Shown one piece after another: positions 50,823 through 59,319 of a stretch of DNA of 64,000 nt. The stretch covers positions 186,001-250,000 of the forward strand of contig NZ_JOFQ01000002.1 in assembly GCF_000718305.1 (NCBI RefSeq). Direction: 5' to 3'. The position numbers and the translations under genes were made by a program. Every line of letters begins with the position of its first letter. The first letter of the stretch is position 1. The stretch comes from Streptomyces niger. GTDB taxonomy: Bacteria > Actinomycetota > Actinomycetes > Streptomycetales > Streptomycetaceae. The notes beneath the pieces were generated by a model. It saw nothing but the letters and a program-made list of their open reading frames with translations, was not told the DNA's origin and made no database searches.

Positions 50823-51034
50823 GCGCCCATGGTGGCAAGCGGAATCGTCGCCCGGCATCAGTGACAACCCTGGCCGGCCCCTGAGATCCGGGTCGGTGCA
50901 TCCCCGACACTCCTGACACCTCCGGCATTCTTCGAGGTCCGGAGAGCGGCCGAGCACGACCGGCCCGTTACGGGTGAGGTTCCGTTGACTATCGTTGTCC
51001 TCTGACGGGTTGTGGGGGAGCCGGAGGGCGTGCG

Positions 51035-52837
51035 GTGTCGGAGGCTGCGGTGGACGAGGGTCGGCTGGTCGCCGGGCGGTACCGCCTGCTCGAACGCATA
51101 GGCCAGGGCGGCATGGGAACCGTCTGGCGGTCCCAGGACGAACTGCTCGGCCGGCAGGTCGCCGTCAAGCGCCTGCACGCCTCCTCGCTCCAGCTGGAGC
51201 CGGACGAACTGGCCATGCGCAACGAGCGCACCCGCCGCGAGGCCCAGGCCGCCGCGCGCATCAACCACTCCAACGTCGTCGGCGTCCACGACGTGGTGGA
51301 CGACGCGGGGCTGCCCTGCATCGTCATGGAGTACGTCCCCTCCGTGACGCTCGGCGACGTCATCAAGGAAGCCGTCCTCGCGGGCGAGGGCGTACCGCTC
51401 GCCGAGGTGGCGCGCATCGGCCGCGGCATGATCGCCGCGCTGCGCGCCGCGCACTCGGCGGGCGTCCTGCACCGCGACGTCAAGCCCGGCAACGTCCTCC
51501 TCGGCGAGGACGGCCGGGTGGTGCTCACCGACTTCGGGATCGCGGTGGCCAGCGGCACGTCCACCCTCACCAAGACCGGCGAACTGGTCGGCTCCATCGA
51601 CTACTTGGCGCCCGAGCGCGTCAAGGGCGGCACCCCCGGCCCGGCCTCGGACCTGTGGGCGCTGGGCGCGACCCTGTACCAGGCGGTCGAGGGTCGGCCC
51701 CCGTTCCGCAAGAACACCGCGGTCGAGACGGCGTACGCGATCGCCGTCGACCCGCTGGACCCGCCCCGCAACGCCGGTCCGCTCACGGCCCTCATCGAGG
51801 CGCTGCTCGCGAAGGAGCCGTCGGACCGCCCGTCCGCCGAGACCGTCGAACGGGCCCTCCGCGCGCCTGCCTCCGAGGCGATGACCGAGCTGCTCACCGT
51901 CGAGGGCCTCACGACGGCGGGAACGGGCAGCGGGGCCGGCCCGGCGGCCGCGGGCACCGGCGCGGAAGCCGGCCTGGGCATCGGGCGGGGAGCCGCGACG
52001 GCGACCGGGTCCGGCACCCTCGACATGGGTGCGGGCAGGGCCAGGGGCACCGATACCGATACCGGTAGTGGTGTCGGTACCGATACGGGTACGGGTACCG
52101 GCACTCGCCCGGGTGCCGTCCCCGGCAGCGGCGGCTTCCCCTCCGTCCCCGCGCAGCGTGACACCGACACCACCGGTCCCGTCCTCGTGGGCGGCCCGGC
52201 GGCTGCCACCCGCCGCCGTCCGCTGCGCTTCGTCCTGTGGGGCGCGGCGGCCGTCGTGGCCGCAGGCGCGGTCGCGGCCGGACTGGTGCGCGTCCTGGGG
52301 GACGGTGGTGGCGTCCAGGCGGCGCCGCAGACCGGCGCGCCGGCCGAGCCGTCCGCCTCCGCGAGCCTGGACCCGCCGAAGGTCCCCAAGGGCTACCACC
52401 TGGTCACGGAGAAGAAGATGGGCGTTTCCTTCCCCGTACCGAACGGCTGGACCCGCCAGGCCATGCCGAACCGCAACGAGGTCGACTACCTCCACCCGTC
52501 CGGACTCGTCGGCCTGAAGGTCAGCGTGTTGGGGTTCGCCAGCTCCAACCACGTCCGCCACTTCGAGCAGGTCGAGCAGCAGCTCAAGGCCAAGTCGGAG
52601 GGGTACGAACGGCTGCGCCTCCAGGACACCCTGTTCCAGGGGCAGCCCGCCGCCGTCTGGGAGTTCACCTTCAAGGGCCGGGTGCGCGACTTCCGCGCGA
52701 TCGACCTCGGCTTCGGCAAGGAGGGGGAGAGCGAGTACGCCCTCTACCTGTCCGCGCCGAAGGCCCAGTGGGCGCGTTACCAGAACGTCTTCAACGTGGC
52801 CCGCGACGGCTTCCGCGACAAGCAGCCGGCCGACTGA
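51035..52837 (+). CDS. membrane Ser/Thr protein kinase (PknB-like)
   Basis: 600 residues. Kinase domain at about 10-275: IGQGGMGTVWRS, VAVKRL, HRDVKPGNVLL, DFGIAVASGTSTLTKTGELVGSIDYLAPE. A long Gly/Thr/Ala-rich juxtamembrane linker (about 290-390) with repeated TDTGT-type segments follows, then a membrane helix at about 398-420. The outer domain (about 445-600, PKGYHLVTEKKMGVSFPVPNGWTRQAM...) is shared with the kinase at 34 kb. GTG 51035 has GGAGGG 6 nt upstream. It is the first gene of a block with the PspC-type sensor kinase and response regulator, suggesting kinase cross-talk with that system. Confidence 0.94.
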   Translation: MSEAAVDEGRLVAGRYRLLERIGQGGMGTVWRSQDELLGRQVAVKRLHASSLQLEPDELAMRNERTRREAQAAARINHSNVVGVHDVVDDAGLPCIVMEYVPSVTLGDVIKEAVLAGEGVPLAEVARIGRGMIAALRAAHSAGVLHRDVKPGNVLLGEDGRVVLTDFGIAVASGTSTLTKTGELVGSIDYLAPERVKGGTPGPASDLWALGATLYQAVEGRPPFRKNTAVETAYAIAVDPLDPPRNAGPLTALIEALLAKEPSDRPSAETVERALRAPASEAMTELLTVEGLTTAGTGSGAGPAAAGTGAEAGLGIGRGAATATGSGTLDMGAGRARGTDTDTGSGVGTDTGTGTGTRPGAVPGSGGFPSVPAQRDTDTTGPVLVGGPAAATRRRPLRFVLWGAAAVVAAGAVAAGLVRVLGDGGGVQAAPQTGAPAEPSASASLDPPKVPKGYHLVTEKKMGVSFPVPNGWTRQAMPNRNEVDYLHPSGLVGLKVSVLGFASSNHVRHFEQVEQQLKAKSEGYERLRLQDTLFQGQPAAVWEFTFKGRVRDFRAIDLGFGKEGESEYALYLSAPKAQWARYQNVFNVARDGFRDKQPAD

Positions 52838-52931
52838 GCGCGCCTCTCCCTCCAGGGCCCCGGGCCGATCAGGGGACGATCAGGGTCGACCCTGATGCCC
52901 GGAGCTCCGTCCGCGTGTGACGATCGGGAGC

Positions 52932-54254
52932 ATGACGACCGCTCCGCCCCGTACCGAGGGCCCGTACGCCCCGGTGCCCGACCCCGCCGACCGCCCCCCG
53001 CGCCGCCTCTACCGCAGCGCCGACGGCCGGCTCCTCGGGGGCGTCGCGCGCGGCCTGGCCGGCCATCTGGGGCTGCCCGTCTCCTGGGTGCGGATCGTGT
53101 TCGTCGCGCTCTTCGTGGCACAGGGCATGGGCGCCCTTCTGTACGCCGTGTTCTGGTTCTTCGTGCCCCTCGGGGTCGGCGGCGTCGACGCCCACCGGCA
53201 GGCCGCGTACGGCCCGTACGCCCCCGAAGGCGCGGCCCCGGACGGGCGGCGCCCCCGCCGCCTGCGCCGCCCCGACAAGGGGCAGCTCTTCGCGCTGATC
53301 GCCCTGGTCATCGGCGCTTCCGTGCTCGCGTCGAACTTCCGGCTCGGGGAGGCCAACGCCTACCTGTGGCCGGTCCTCCTCATCGGCGCCGGCGTCGCCC
53401 TCGTGTGGCGGCAGGCCGACAACGCCCGCCGCGCCCAGTGGCTGGAGCTCGGCCGCAGGAAGGGCGTGCTGCCCTTCGTGCGCGGCGCGGCCGGCGTCCT
53501 CCTGGTCGGCATCGGCGTCACCGCGATCGTGATCCTCCAGGGCTCCGTCCGGAACCTCGGCTCGGTCCTGCAGGCAGCCCTCGCCGTCGTCGTCGGCATC
53601 GCCCTGCTCGCGGGCCCCTACCTCGTGCGCATGATGCAGGACCTCTCCGAGGAGCGCCTGATGCGCATCCGGGCACAGGAGCGCGCCGAGGTCGCGGCCC
53701 ACGTCCACGACTCCGTCCTGCACACCCTCACCCTCATCCAGCGCAGCGCCGACGACCCCCGCGAAGTGGCCCGCCTCGCCCGCGCCCAGGAACGCGAGCT
53801 GCGCGCCTGGCTGTACAAGCCGGAGGGCCGCGGCAAGGACGAGGACGAGGACGAGGAGCCGGACCGCCTGGCGGACGCCGTCCGGCGAGCGGCCGCCGAG
53901 GTCGAGGACGCGCACGGCGTGCCGATCGAGGTCGTGGTCGTCGGCGACTGCCCGCTGGACGAGAAGCTCGGTGCCCAGCTGCAGGCCGCGCGCGAGGCGA
54001 TGGTCAACGCCGCCAAGTACGGTGGCAGCGGCGGCGCGGTGCAGGTCTACGCCGAGGTGGAGGGCCGGTCGGTGTTCGTCTCGGTACGCGACCGGGGGCC
54101 CGGCTTCGACCTGGACGCGGTGCCGGCGGACCGGATGGGCGTACGGGAGTCCATCATCGGGCGGATGCAGCGCAACGGCGGTACGGCGCGGCTGCGCTCG
54201 GCCCCGGACGGGGGGACGGTAGTGGAACTGGACATGGAGAGGGTCGCGGAGTGA
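52932..54254 (+). CDS. PspC-domain sensor histidine kinase
   Basis: 440 residues. N-terminal PspC domain (about 25-85, LYRSADGRLLGGVARGLAGHLGLPVSWVRIVFVALFVAQGMGALLYAVFWFFVPLG), then about four more membrane helices to residue 230. The dimerisation/phospho-acceptor helix is ERAEVAAHVHDSVLHTLTLIQ (His near 262). The ATPase domain has EAMVNAAKYGGSGG (N box) and VRDRGPGFDLDAVPADRMGVRESIIGRM. The PspC domain suggests sensing membrane stress. ATG 52932 is inside GGGAGCATG; GTG 52917 is an in-frame alternative. The stop overlaps the regulator's GTG (GTGA). It resembles a pair reported as important in S. coelicolor near guaA, but I cannot assert orthology. Confidence 0.92.
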   Translation: MTTAPPRTEGPYAPVPDPADRPPRRLYRSADGRLLGGVARGLAGHLGLPVSWVRIVFVALFVAQGMGALLYAVFWFFVPLGVGGVDAHRQAAYGPYAPEGAAPDGRRPRRLRRPDKGQLFALIALVIGASVLASNFRLGEANAYLWPVLLIGAGVALVWRQADNARRAQWLELGRRKGVLPFVRGAAGVLLVGIGVTAIVILQGSVRNLGSVLQAALAVVVGIALLAGPYLVRMMQDLSEERLMRIRAQERAEVAAHVHDSVLHTLTLIQRSADDPREVARLARAQERELRAWLYKPEGRGKDEDEDEEPDRLADAVRRAAAEVEDAHGVPIEVVVVGDCPLDEKLGAQLQAAREAMVNAAKYGGSGGAVQVYAEVEGRSVFVSVRDRGPGFDLDAVPADRMGVRESIIGRMQRNGGTARLRSAPDGGTVVELDMERVAE

Positions 54255-54955
54255 ACGCCACCGAAGCAGCACAGGGGAGCGGCGCGGGGGAGGCCCGGCG
54301 GGTGCGGGTGGTCCTCGTCGACGACCACCGGATGTTCCGTACGGGCGTCCAGGCCGAGATCGGGCAGACCGACGTGACCGGCGTCGAGGTGGTCGGTGAG
54401 GCCGCCGACGTCGACCAGGCGGTCACGGTCATCACGGCCACTCGGCCCGAGGTCGTACTGCTGGACGTGCACCTGCCCGGCGGCGGCGGGGTGGAGGTGC
54501 TGCGCCGGTCCGCGTCGCTCATGGCCGACCCGGAGCGCCCGGTCCGCTTCCTGGCCCTGTCGGTGTCCGACGCGGCGGAGGACGTCATCGGCGTCATCCG
54601 GGGCGGCGCGCGCGGCTACGTCACGAAGACGATCACCGGCACGGACCTGGTGAACGCGATCTTCCAGGTCGCGGACGGGGACGCGGTCTTCTCCCCGCGA
54701 CTGGCCGGTTTCGTTCTCGACGCCTTCGCGTCGACGGACGCCCCGCCCGTCGACGAGGACCTCGACCGCCTCACCCAGCGCGAGCGCGAGGTGCTGCGGC
54801 TGATCGCCCGCGGCTACGCGTACAAGGAGATCGCCAAGCAGCTGTTCATCTCCGTCAAGACGGTCGAGTCGCACGTGTCGGCGGTCCTCCGCAAGCTCCA
54901 GCTCTCCAACCGGCACGAGCTGACGCGCTGGGCGACGGCCCGCCGCCTGATCTGA
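54251..54955 (+). CDS. response regulator, NarL/LuxR family
   Basis: 234 residues: receiver domain about 18-140 (VRVVLVDDHRMFRTGVQAEI; phospho-acceptor Asp in VVLLDVHLPGGGGVEVL) and LuxR-type HTH about 170-230 (LTQREREVLRLIARGYAYKEIAKQLFISVKTVESHVSAVLRKLQLSNRHELTRWA). Coupled to the upstream PspC-type kinase through GTGA. Its likely targets include the divergent PspC/LiaF-like operon at 49-51 kb (inference from layout). The 3' gap to 55277 holds a short ORF with a good ribosome site and a repeat pair. Confidence 0.94.
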   Translation: MNATEAAQGSGAGEARRVRVVLVDDHRMFRTGVQAEIGQTDVTGVEVVGEAADVDQAVTVITATRPEVVLLDVHLPGGGGVEVLRRSASLMADPERPVRFLALSVSDAAEDVIGVIRGGARGYVTKTITGTDLVNAIFQVADGDAVFSPRLAGFVLDAFASTDAPPVDEDLDRLTQREREVLRLIARGYAYKEIAKQLFISVKTVESHVSAVLRKLQLSNRHELTRWATARRLI

Positions 54956-55151
54956 CACCGGCCTCCGCGGCGGGGCGGGCAGTGTACGCGCCCGCCCGGC
55001 CCGCCGGGGGCCGCTCGATGAAGGCGACCCGATGTCCTGAGGTGTTCCGTCGCTCGTCACTACCGGGCGACCGACCGGTCATACCTTGGAAGTCACCAAC
55101 CGGGCACCTCAGCGGTGACCCCGGCCGGCACCCCAGGTGGAGGTGGGCGCA

Positions 55152-55235
55152 GTGACGGACGCGTGGCGCTACTGCGATGGCCGGGCGGCGGGCGCCGCGT
55201 ACGCCGCCGGCGGCAAGGGCCCCGCCCCCCACTGA
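55152..55235 (+). CDS. possible 27-aa small ORF
   Basis: GTG 55152 is preceded by GGAGGT at 7-8 nt spacing. The frame encodes 27 residues starting TDAWRYCDGRAAGAAYAAGG and ends at a TGA that begins a 17-bp tandem repeat. A -10-like CATACCTT lies about 70 bp upstream. It may be a genuine small gene or the remnant of a longer one; no homologue is known to me. Confidence 0.4.
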   Translation: MTDAWRYCDGRAAGAAYAAGGKGPAPH

Positions 55236-55271
55236 GCACGATGAGCGAGTGAGCACGATGAGCGAGCGAGG
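55233..55271 (+). repeat. stop-codon-anchored 17-bp direct repeat (2 copies plus)
   Basis: TGAGCACGATGAGCGAG occurs twice in direct succession (55233-55249, 55250-55266) and begins with the TGA of the small ORF; a CGAGG remnant follows. Confidence 0.8.
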
Positions 55272-55277
55272 CGGTGC

Positions 55278-56051
55278 TCACCGCGTGCCCCGTCTGCGGA
55301 GCACCGCTGTGGTCACGGGGGAGTGCAGTTCCCAGCCCATGGCCCGGTACAGGGACAGGCCGTCGTCCCGGGCCACCAGCACGCCCTGCGTGGCGCCCTG
55401 TTGCGCCGCGCGGGCCGCGAGAGCCGTCATCACGACCCGGCCCAGCCCCTGGCGGCGGTGCGCCGGGTCGGTGCGGACCTGGTCGAAGACGGCCGTCGTG
55501 CCGGCCAGCGCGACCCGGCCGCCGGCCGCCACCTCGCCCGTCGCGGCGAACGCCCGCGCGTCGACGGTGCTGCCCTGGGCGACCGTTTCGACGACGTACC
55601 CGCCCGGCAGTACGGCCGGGTCCGGCGGCGGCGCGGGCGCCGCGCCCGGCACCAGGCCGTCCCGCAGCCCGTCGGGCACCGCCGGCAGCTCCGCCCTCCC
55701 CGGTGCCCGGGCCGTACCGCCCTGCGGCGTACGGCCCAGCGGGGCGGTCATCAGGTACTCCGGCGCCTGGAACTCCCAGGAGGCCGGCAGCGCGGGCTCC
55801 ACGGCCGAACGGGGCGCGCAGACCTTCAGCCACAGGCCCGGCGTGATGAGCGCGACGGACAGGCGGCGCAGCACCGCGGGGTCCGCGGCGGGCAGGACGT
55901 ACCGCGCGACCTGGTCGGTGCGGCCCACGGCGATCCGGAAGCCGCCCGGTACCTCGACCGCGCCGTCGGCGCCGCGCGAACGCACCCAGCCGTCCACCCA
56001 GGCACGCACGACCTCGGGCCGTGCCACGGGCACGCGGTGGTGCTCGGTCAT
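55278..56051 (-). CDS. GNAT-family N-acetyltransferase
   Basis: 257 residues. An N-terminal domain of unknown type (1-140, EVVRAWVDGWVRSRGADGAVEVPGGFRIAVGR) precedes a C-terminal GNAT fold. The acetyl-CoA pyrophosphate loop is VRTDPAHRRQGLGRVVMTALAARAA near 195-220, and the end reads GVLVARDDGLSLYRAMGWELHSPVTTAVL. Substrate unknown. ATG 56051 has only a weak ribosome site. A perfect 8-bp inverted repeat (TATTGCGA-N5-TCGCAATA) lies 21 bp upstream in the divergent promoter region shared with the hydrolase gene. Confidence 0.87.
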   Translation of the reverse strand: MTEHHRVPVARPEVVRAWVDGWVRSRGADGAVEVPGGFRIAVGRTDQVARYVLPAADPAVLRRLSVALITPGLWLKVCAPRSAVEPALPASWEFQAPEYLMTAPLGRTPQGGTARAPGRAELPAVPDGLRDGLVPGAAPAPPPDPAVLPGGYVVETVAQGSTVDARAFAATGEVAAGGRVALAGTTAVFDQVRTDPAHRRQGLGRVVMTALAARAAQQGATQGVLVARDDGLSLYRAMGWELHSPVTTAVLRRRGTR

Positions 56052-56071
56052 TGTGTCCACGGACCCGATCG

Positions 56072-56092
56072 TATTGCGAGAGCTTCGCAATA
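56072..56092. promoter_or_regulatory. inverted-repeat operator between GNAT and hydrolase genes
   Basis: TATTGCGA (56072-56079) and TCGCAATA (56085-56092) are perfect complements around GAGCT. The size and AT-rich arms suit a MarR- or TetR-type dimer in the divergent promoter. Confidence 0.6.
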
Positions 56093-56181
56093 GTGACGGT
56101 CGAATTCGGCCCCCTTGCATAACGCTGCCGGGGCCACCCGAATCCTTGGAAAATCAGGCTACTTGAGAGAGGTCAAGGGCC

Positions 56182-57060
56182 GTGCGGGTACATATCGGTG
56201 ATGGCGTTCGGCTCTACTTCGATGTGGAGGGAGCCCAACTGGAGACGGACGGACCGGACATGGCCGAACGGCCGACGATCGTCCTGCTCCACGGAGGACC
56301 GGGCGCCGACCACACCCTGTTCAAACCGGAGCTTTCCGCCGCGGCCGGTTTCGCGCAGGTCATCTACCTCGACCAGCGGGGGAGCGGCCGTTCGGTGCGG
56401 TGCGGGCCGCATCAGTGGACGTGGGAGCGGTGGGCGGACGACGCGATCGACTTCTGTGACGCGCTGGAGATCGAACGGCCCGTCCTCCTGGGCTCGTCCA
56501 GCGGCGGGTGGGTCGCGCTGCTGGCGGCCATCCGGCACCCCGACCGGTTCGCCGGGCTGGTGCTGGACAGCGTCATGCCCGGGGACACGTACGAACGGCT
56601 GGACATGTTCGAACGGCTCGGAGGGCCCGAGGCGCGGGACGTCGCCCTCCGGTACTGGGCGGGGGACAACGGCGAGGAGACGACCGATGCGTGGGAACGC
56701 ATCTGCCTGCCCCTGTACTCCCACCGGCCCGGCGGGGACGCGGCCACCCACGACCGGCTCCGCCGGGTGCGCTGGAACGACGACGTACTGGACCACTTCC
56801 GCACCGTGCTGGCCAGGGAGTTCGACCCCTGGCGCGGGTTGGAGCGGCTGGAGTGCCGCACGATGATCCTGGCGGGCGAGCAGGACCCGGTGGCGACCGC
56901 CTCGGCGGCCCGCCGCTTCGCGCACCGGCTGAGCCATGCGGACGTACGGCTGCACGTCGTGGCCGAAGCGGGGCACGGGGTCTTCCGCGAGTCGCCGAAA
57001 CGGGCGATGGACCTGCTGCGGGACTTCGTGGTGAGCGGTCATGTGCCGCGTCTGCACTGA
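56182..57060 (+). CDS. alpha/beta hydrolase, proline iminopeptidase-like
   Basis: 292 residues. Oxyanion loop VLLHGGPGADHTLF (about 34-47), the HGGPG form characteristic of proline iminopeptidases and epoxide hydrolase relatives. LDQRGSGRS is near 68, nucleophile GSSSGGWVAL with Ser near 105, acid in LAGEQDPVAT near 235 and His in AEAGHGVFRESP near 269. Likely releases N-terminal Pro or hydrolyses an ester; specificity unproven. GTG 56182 follows AAGGGCC and AGAGG. It is divergent from the GNAT gene; the intervening palindrome may control both. Confidence 0.88.
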   Translation: MRVHIGDGVRLYFDVEGAQLETDGPDMAERPTIVLLHGGPGADHTLFKPELSAAAGFAQVIYLDQRGSGRSVRCGPHQWTWERWADDAIDFCDALEIERPVLLGSSSGGWVALLAAIRHPDRFAGLVLDSVMPGDTYERLDMFERLGGPEARDVALRYWAGDNGEETTDAWERICLPLYSHRPGGDAATHDRLRRVRWNDDVLDHFRTVLAREFDPWRGLERLECRTMILAGEQDPVATASAARRFAHRLSHADVRLHVVAEAGHGVFRESPKRAMDLLRDFVVSGHVPRLH

Positions 57061-57139
57061 ATCGCCGATGCTCCATTTCCGTGGCCGAATATCACTGGCG
57101 GGCCCGGTGTCACCGGCCGGTGCGGACGTGAGGAGAGCG

Positions 57140-57163
57140 GAATTCGACCGATCGGTCGAATTC
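57140..57163. promoter_or_regulatory. 24-bp perfect palindrome
   Basis: The half-site GAATTCGACCGA is followed immediately by its exact complement; the core ACCGATCGGT is a form often bound by TetR-family proteins. It lies 80 bp after the hydrolase stop, in a 597-bp gap (57061-57657) where I find no convincing gene. A third GAATTC occurs at 57171. Confidence 0.55.
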
Positions 57164-57643
57164 TGAGCGGGAATTCATTGATAGCTGGACCAGGCGGCGG
57201 GCCCGCAACTGCCCGGCGTTTCCCTCGCGTCAGCAAAGCATCAGGGAGACCCCTGTGGTCTCGCGCGACCCGCCGGCGCGCCCGCAACGTGCCCCGCAAG
57301 AGAAGACACTCAGGGCGACAACTGCTATGCCGCCATGGCGAGGTGACAGCCACCGCCGTACCTCCGGCGGGGGCGGCCGGCGGCCGTCGGGGCGGAACCG
57401 ACGGCGGTGGGGAGCCGGCCGCCTGGACGAGGACGCTAAACCTCCCGGCGGTCGGCAAGGGGGGCATTGCCGGGGATTGCCCGTTCCCCGACCGGGCCGT
57501 GCCCGTTTCGGCCGCCGGATGAACGGCCTCGACCGGTGACGTACGAGAGTGCGGACCAGAGGCGCGCGGCAGTTCGATCCGGTGAGGTGATGAGGGCGAC
57601 GGCGACGGGCGGACCTGCCCGAGGGGTCGCGTGGTGCCGGAGC

Positions 57644-57649
57644 TACGAT
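57644..57649 (+). promoter_or_regulatory. -10 element of a probable leaderless promoter
   Basis: TACGAT lies 8 nt before ATG 57658, with no ribosome site between. The same sequence and spacing occur before GTG 25400. Confidence 0.5.
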
Positions 57650-57657
57650 CGACCACT

Positions 57658-58011
57658 ATGGACGTAGTGATCAATGTGTTCGTCGGCCTGCACATCATCG
57701 GCATCGCCTCGCTGCTCGGCGGCTTCCTCACGCAGATGAAGGCGATGGGCGCGGGCACCGCCCGCTTCGTGCCCGCGATGCTGCACGGCGCGCTCACGAT
57801 GCTGGTGACCGGCGTCATCCTGGTCGGCCTGAACCAGATGCAGGACTACGCGGTCGACAACATCAAGATCGGCGTCAAGCTCGCCGTCCTGATCGTCATC
57901 CTGGGCCTGGTCTACGTGAAGCGCGACGAGGAGAAGGTGGAGAAGCCGCTCTTCGGGCTCGTCGGCCTGCTCACGGTCGTCAACATCTTCATCGCCCTGC
58001 TCTGGACCTGA
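57658..58011 (+). CDS. small integral membrane protein, 117 aa
   Basis: Four hydrophobic segments (DVVINVFVGLHIIGIASLLGGFL at 2-24, FVPAMLHGALTMLVTGVILVGL near 38-59, IGVKLAVLIVILGLVYV near 70-87, LFGLVGLLTVVNIFIALLW near 98-116) with a charged loop KRDEEKVEK. The family is widespread in actinomycetes and uncharacterised as far as I know. It is probably translated from a leaderless message. A strong terminator separates it from the convergent NlpC/P60 gene. Confidence 0.85.
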   Translation: MDVVINVFVGLHIIGIASLLGGFLTQMKAMGAGTARFVPAMLHGALTMLVTGVILVGLNQMQDYAVDNIKIGVKLAVLIVILGLVYVKRDEEKVEKPLFGLVGLLTVVNIFIALLWT

Positions 58012-58074
58012 CCCCGGCCCGTCCCGGCGGTCCCGGCGCGGCGGACACACGGACCACGGATGCACGGACACGAA

Positions 58075-58108
58075 AAGTGCGCGGCTGCCTGGCGGCGGCC
58101 GCGCACTT
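58075..58108. terminator. hairpin terminator between convergent genes
   Basis: AAGTGCGCGGC (58075-58085) pairs with 58098-58108 around a 12-nt loop. Confidence 0.8.
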
Positions 58109-58151
58109 CGTCGTTCCGGACAACCCTGTCTCAGACTGGTCGCGCGGTGTC

Positions 58152-59309
58152 TCAGGCCGGTCGTACGCTCCCGTAGATCGGCATGTAGTAGATCGACTCC
58201 TCGCGTACGCTCGCGCCCGGCTTCGGGGCGTGGATCATCTTGCCGCCGCCGATGTACATCCCGACGTGGCTGATGTCGTCGTAGAAGAAGACCAGGTCAC
58301 CCGGTTGCAGATCCTTCGTGGCGACGCGCGTGCCGATCTTCACCTGGTCCCAGGTCGTCCGCGGCAGCGAGACGCCCGCCGCCTTCCACGCCGCCTGCGT
58401 GAGCCCCGAGCAGTCGTACGACGTGGGCCCGGTGGCACCCCACACGTACGGCTTGCCCAGCTGCGCGCGGGCGAAGGCGAGCGCCTTCTCCGCCTTGGTC
58501 GAGTACGAGCCGTCCGGCAGCCCGGTCCCGGAGCCGGTGCCCGTACCGGAGCCGGACCCGCCGTCCGCACCGCCCGACCCGGCGTTCTGCTCACGCTCGC
58601 GCTCGGCCTGCTCCCGCGCCAGCTTCTCGGCCTTGCGCTTGGCCTCGGCCTCCTTCTTGCGCTCCAGCTCCGCCAGCCGCGCCTTCTCCTGCGCGGTGAG
58701 CCGGGACAGCAGCTGCCGGGCCTCGGTCAGCTTGCCCTGGACGTCCTGCTTGGCCGTCTTCAGCGCGTCCTGGGACTTCTGCAGCTCCTCCAGGCCCTTC
58801 GTCGCCTGCGCACGCTTGCGCGCGGCCTGCGCCTGCTGGTCCTGGTAGTCGGCGACCGCCTCCTGCTGCCGGCCGCTGAGCCGCGCCATCAGGTGGTTGC
58901 GGTCCACGAACTGCTGCGGATCCCGCGCCAGCATCAGCTGCGCGGTCGGACTCAGCCCGCCGGAGCGGTACTGGGCCGAGGCGAAAGTGCCCAGCTCACG
59001 CCGGGCCTCGTTCATCTTCTCGGTCCGCCGGGCCGCGGCGTCCCGCAGCTCGTCCACCTTCTCGCGCTGCGTCGCGGAACGCTCCTTGGCGGCGTTGTAC
59101 TTCTGGGTGGCGACCTCGGCCTGCCGGTACAGGCCGTCGACCTTCTTCTTGACCTCCTCTATGGAAGGTTGGGGCTTCTTGGGGGCCGCGTCCGCGGTCT
59201 GGGTGAGCAGCGTGACCGAGGCCAGCGCCGCGGTGGTGAGCCCGGCCGCCGTACGGCGGTTCGCGGGCACGGTGAGCATGCGGGTGCGCGGCTTGCGATG
59301 AGACGCCAA
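58152..59309 (-). CDS. secreted NlpC/P60 peptidoglycan hydrolase (D,L-endopeptidase)
   Basis: 385 residues. Signal peptide (about 1-42), long coiled coil (about 48-245, SIEEVKKKVDGLYRQAEVATQKYNAAKERSATQREKV ...), Gly/Ser/Thr linker (about 250-270), and a C-terminal NlpC/P60 domain. Its catalytic Cys is near 300 (YDCSGLTQAAWK), His in DISHVGMYIGGG and the third residue in MIHAPKPG. It cleaves stem peptides in the cell wall. I take TTG 59309 (LASHRKPRTR start) because GGAAGGAG lies 9 nt upstream and directly follows the riboswitch; ATG 59279 is an alternative. Expression is expected to be controlled by cyclic di-AMP through the upstream riboswitch, as known for streptomycete cell-wall hydrolases. 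Confidence 0.92.
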   Translation of the reverse strand: MASHRKPRTRMLTVPANRRTAAGLTTAALASVTLLTQTADAAPKKPQPSIEEVKKKVDGLYRQAEVATQKYNAAKERSATQREKVDELRDAAARRTEKMNEARRELGTFASAQYRSGGLSPTAQLMLARDPQQFVDRNHLMARLSGRQQEAVADYQDQQAQAARKRAQATKGLEELQKSQDALKTAKQDVQGKLTEARQLLSRLTAQEKARLAELERKKEAEAKRKAEKLAREQAEREREQNAGSGGADGGSGSGTGTGSGTGLPDGSYSTKAEKALAFARAQLGKPYVWGATGPTSYDCSGLTQAAWKAAGVSLPRTTWDQVKIGTRVATKDLQPGDLVFFYDDISHVGMYIGGGKMIHAPKPGASVREESIYYMPIYGSVRPA

Positions 59310-59319
59310 GGCCGGCGAC

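Noticed and set aside
57178-57539. Two overlapping plus-strand frames of 94-114 codons after the iminopeptidase gene
   Set aside because: Arg/Gly/Pro-rich, no ribosome site fitting the start and no recognisable family.
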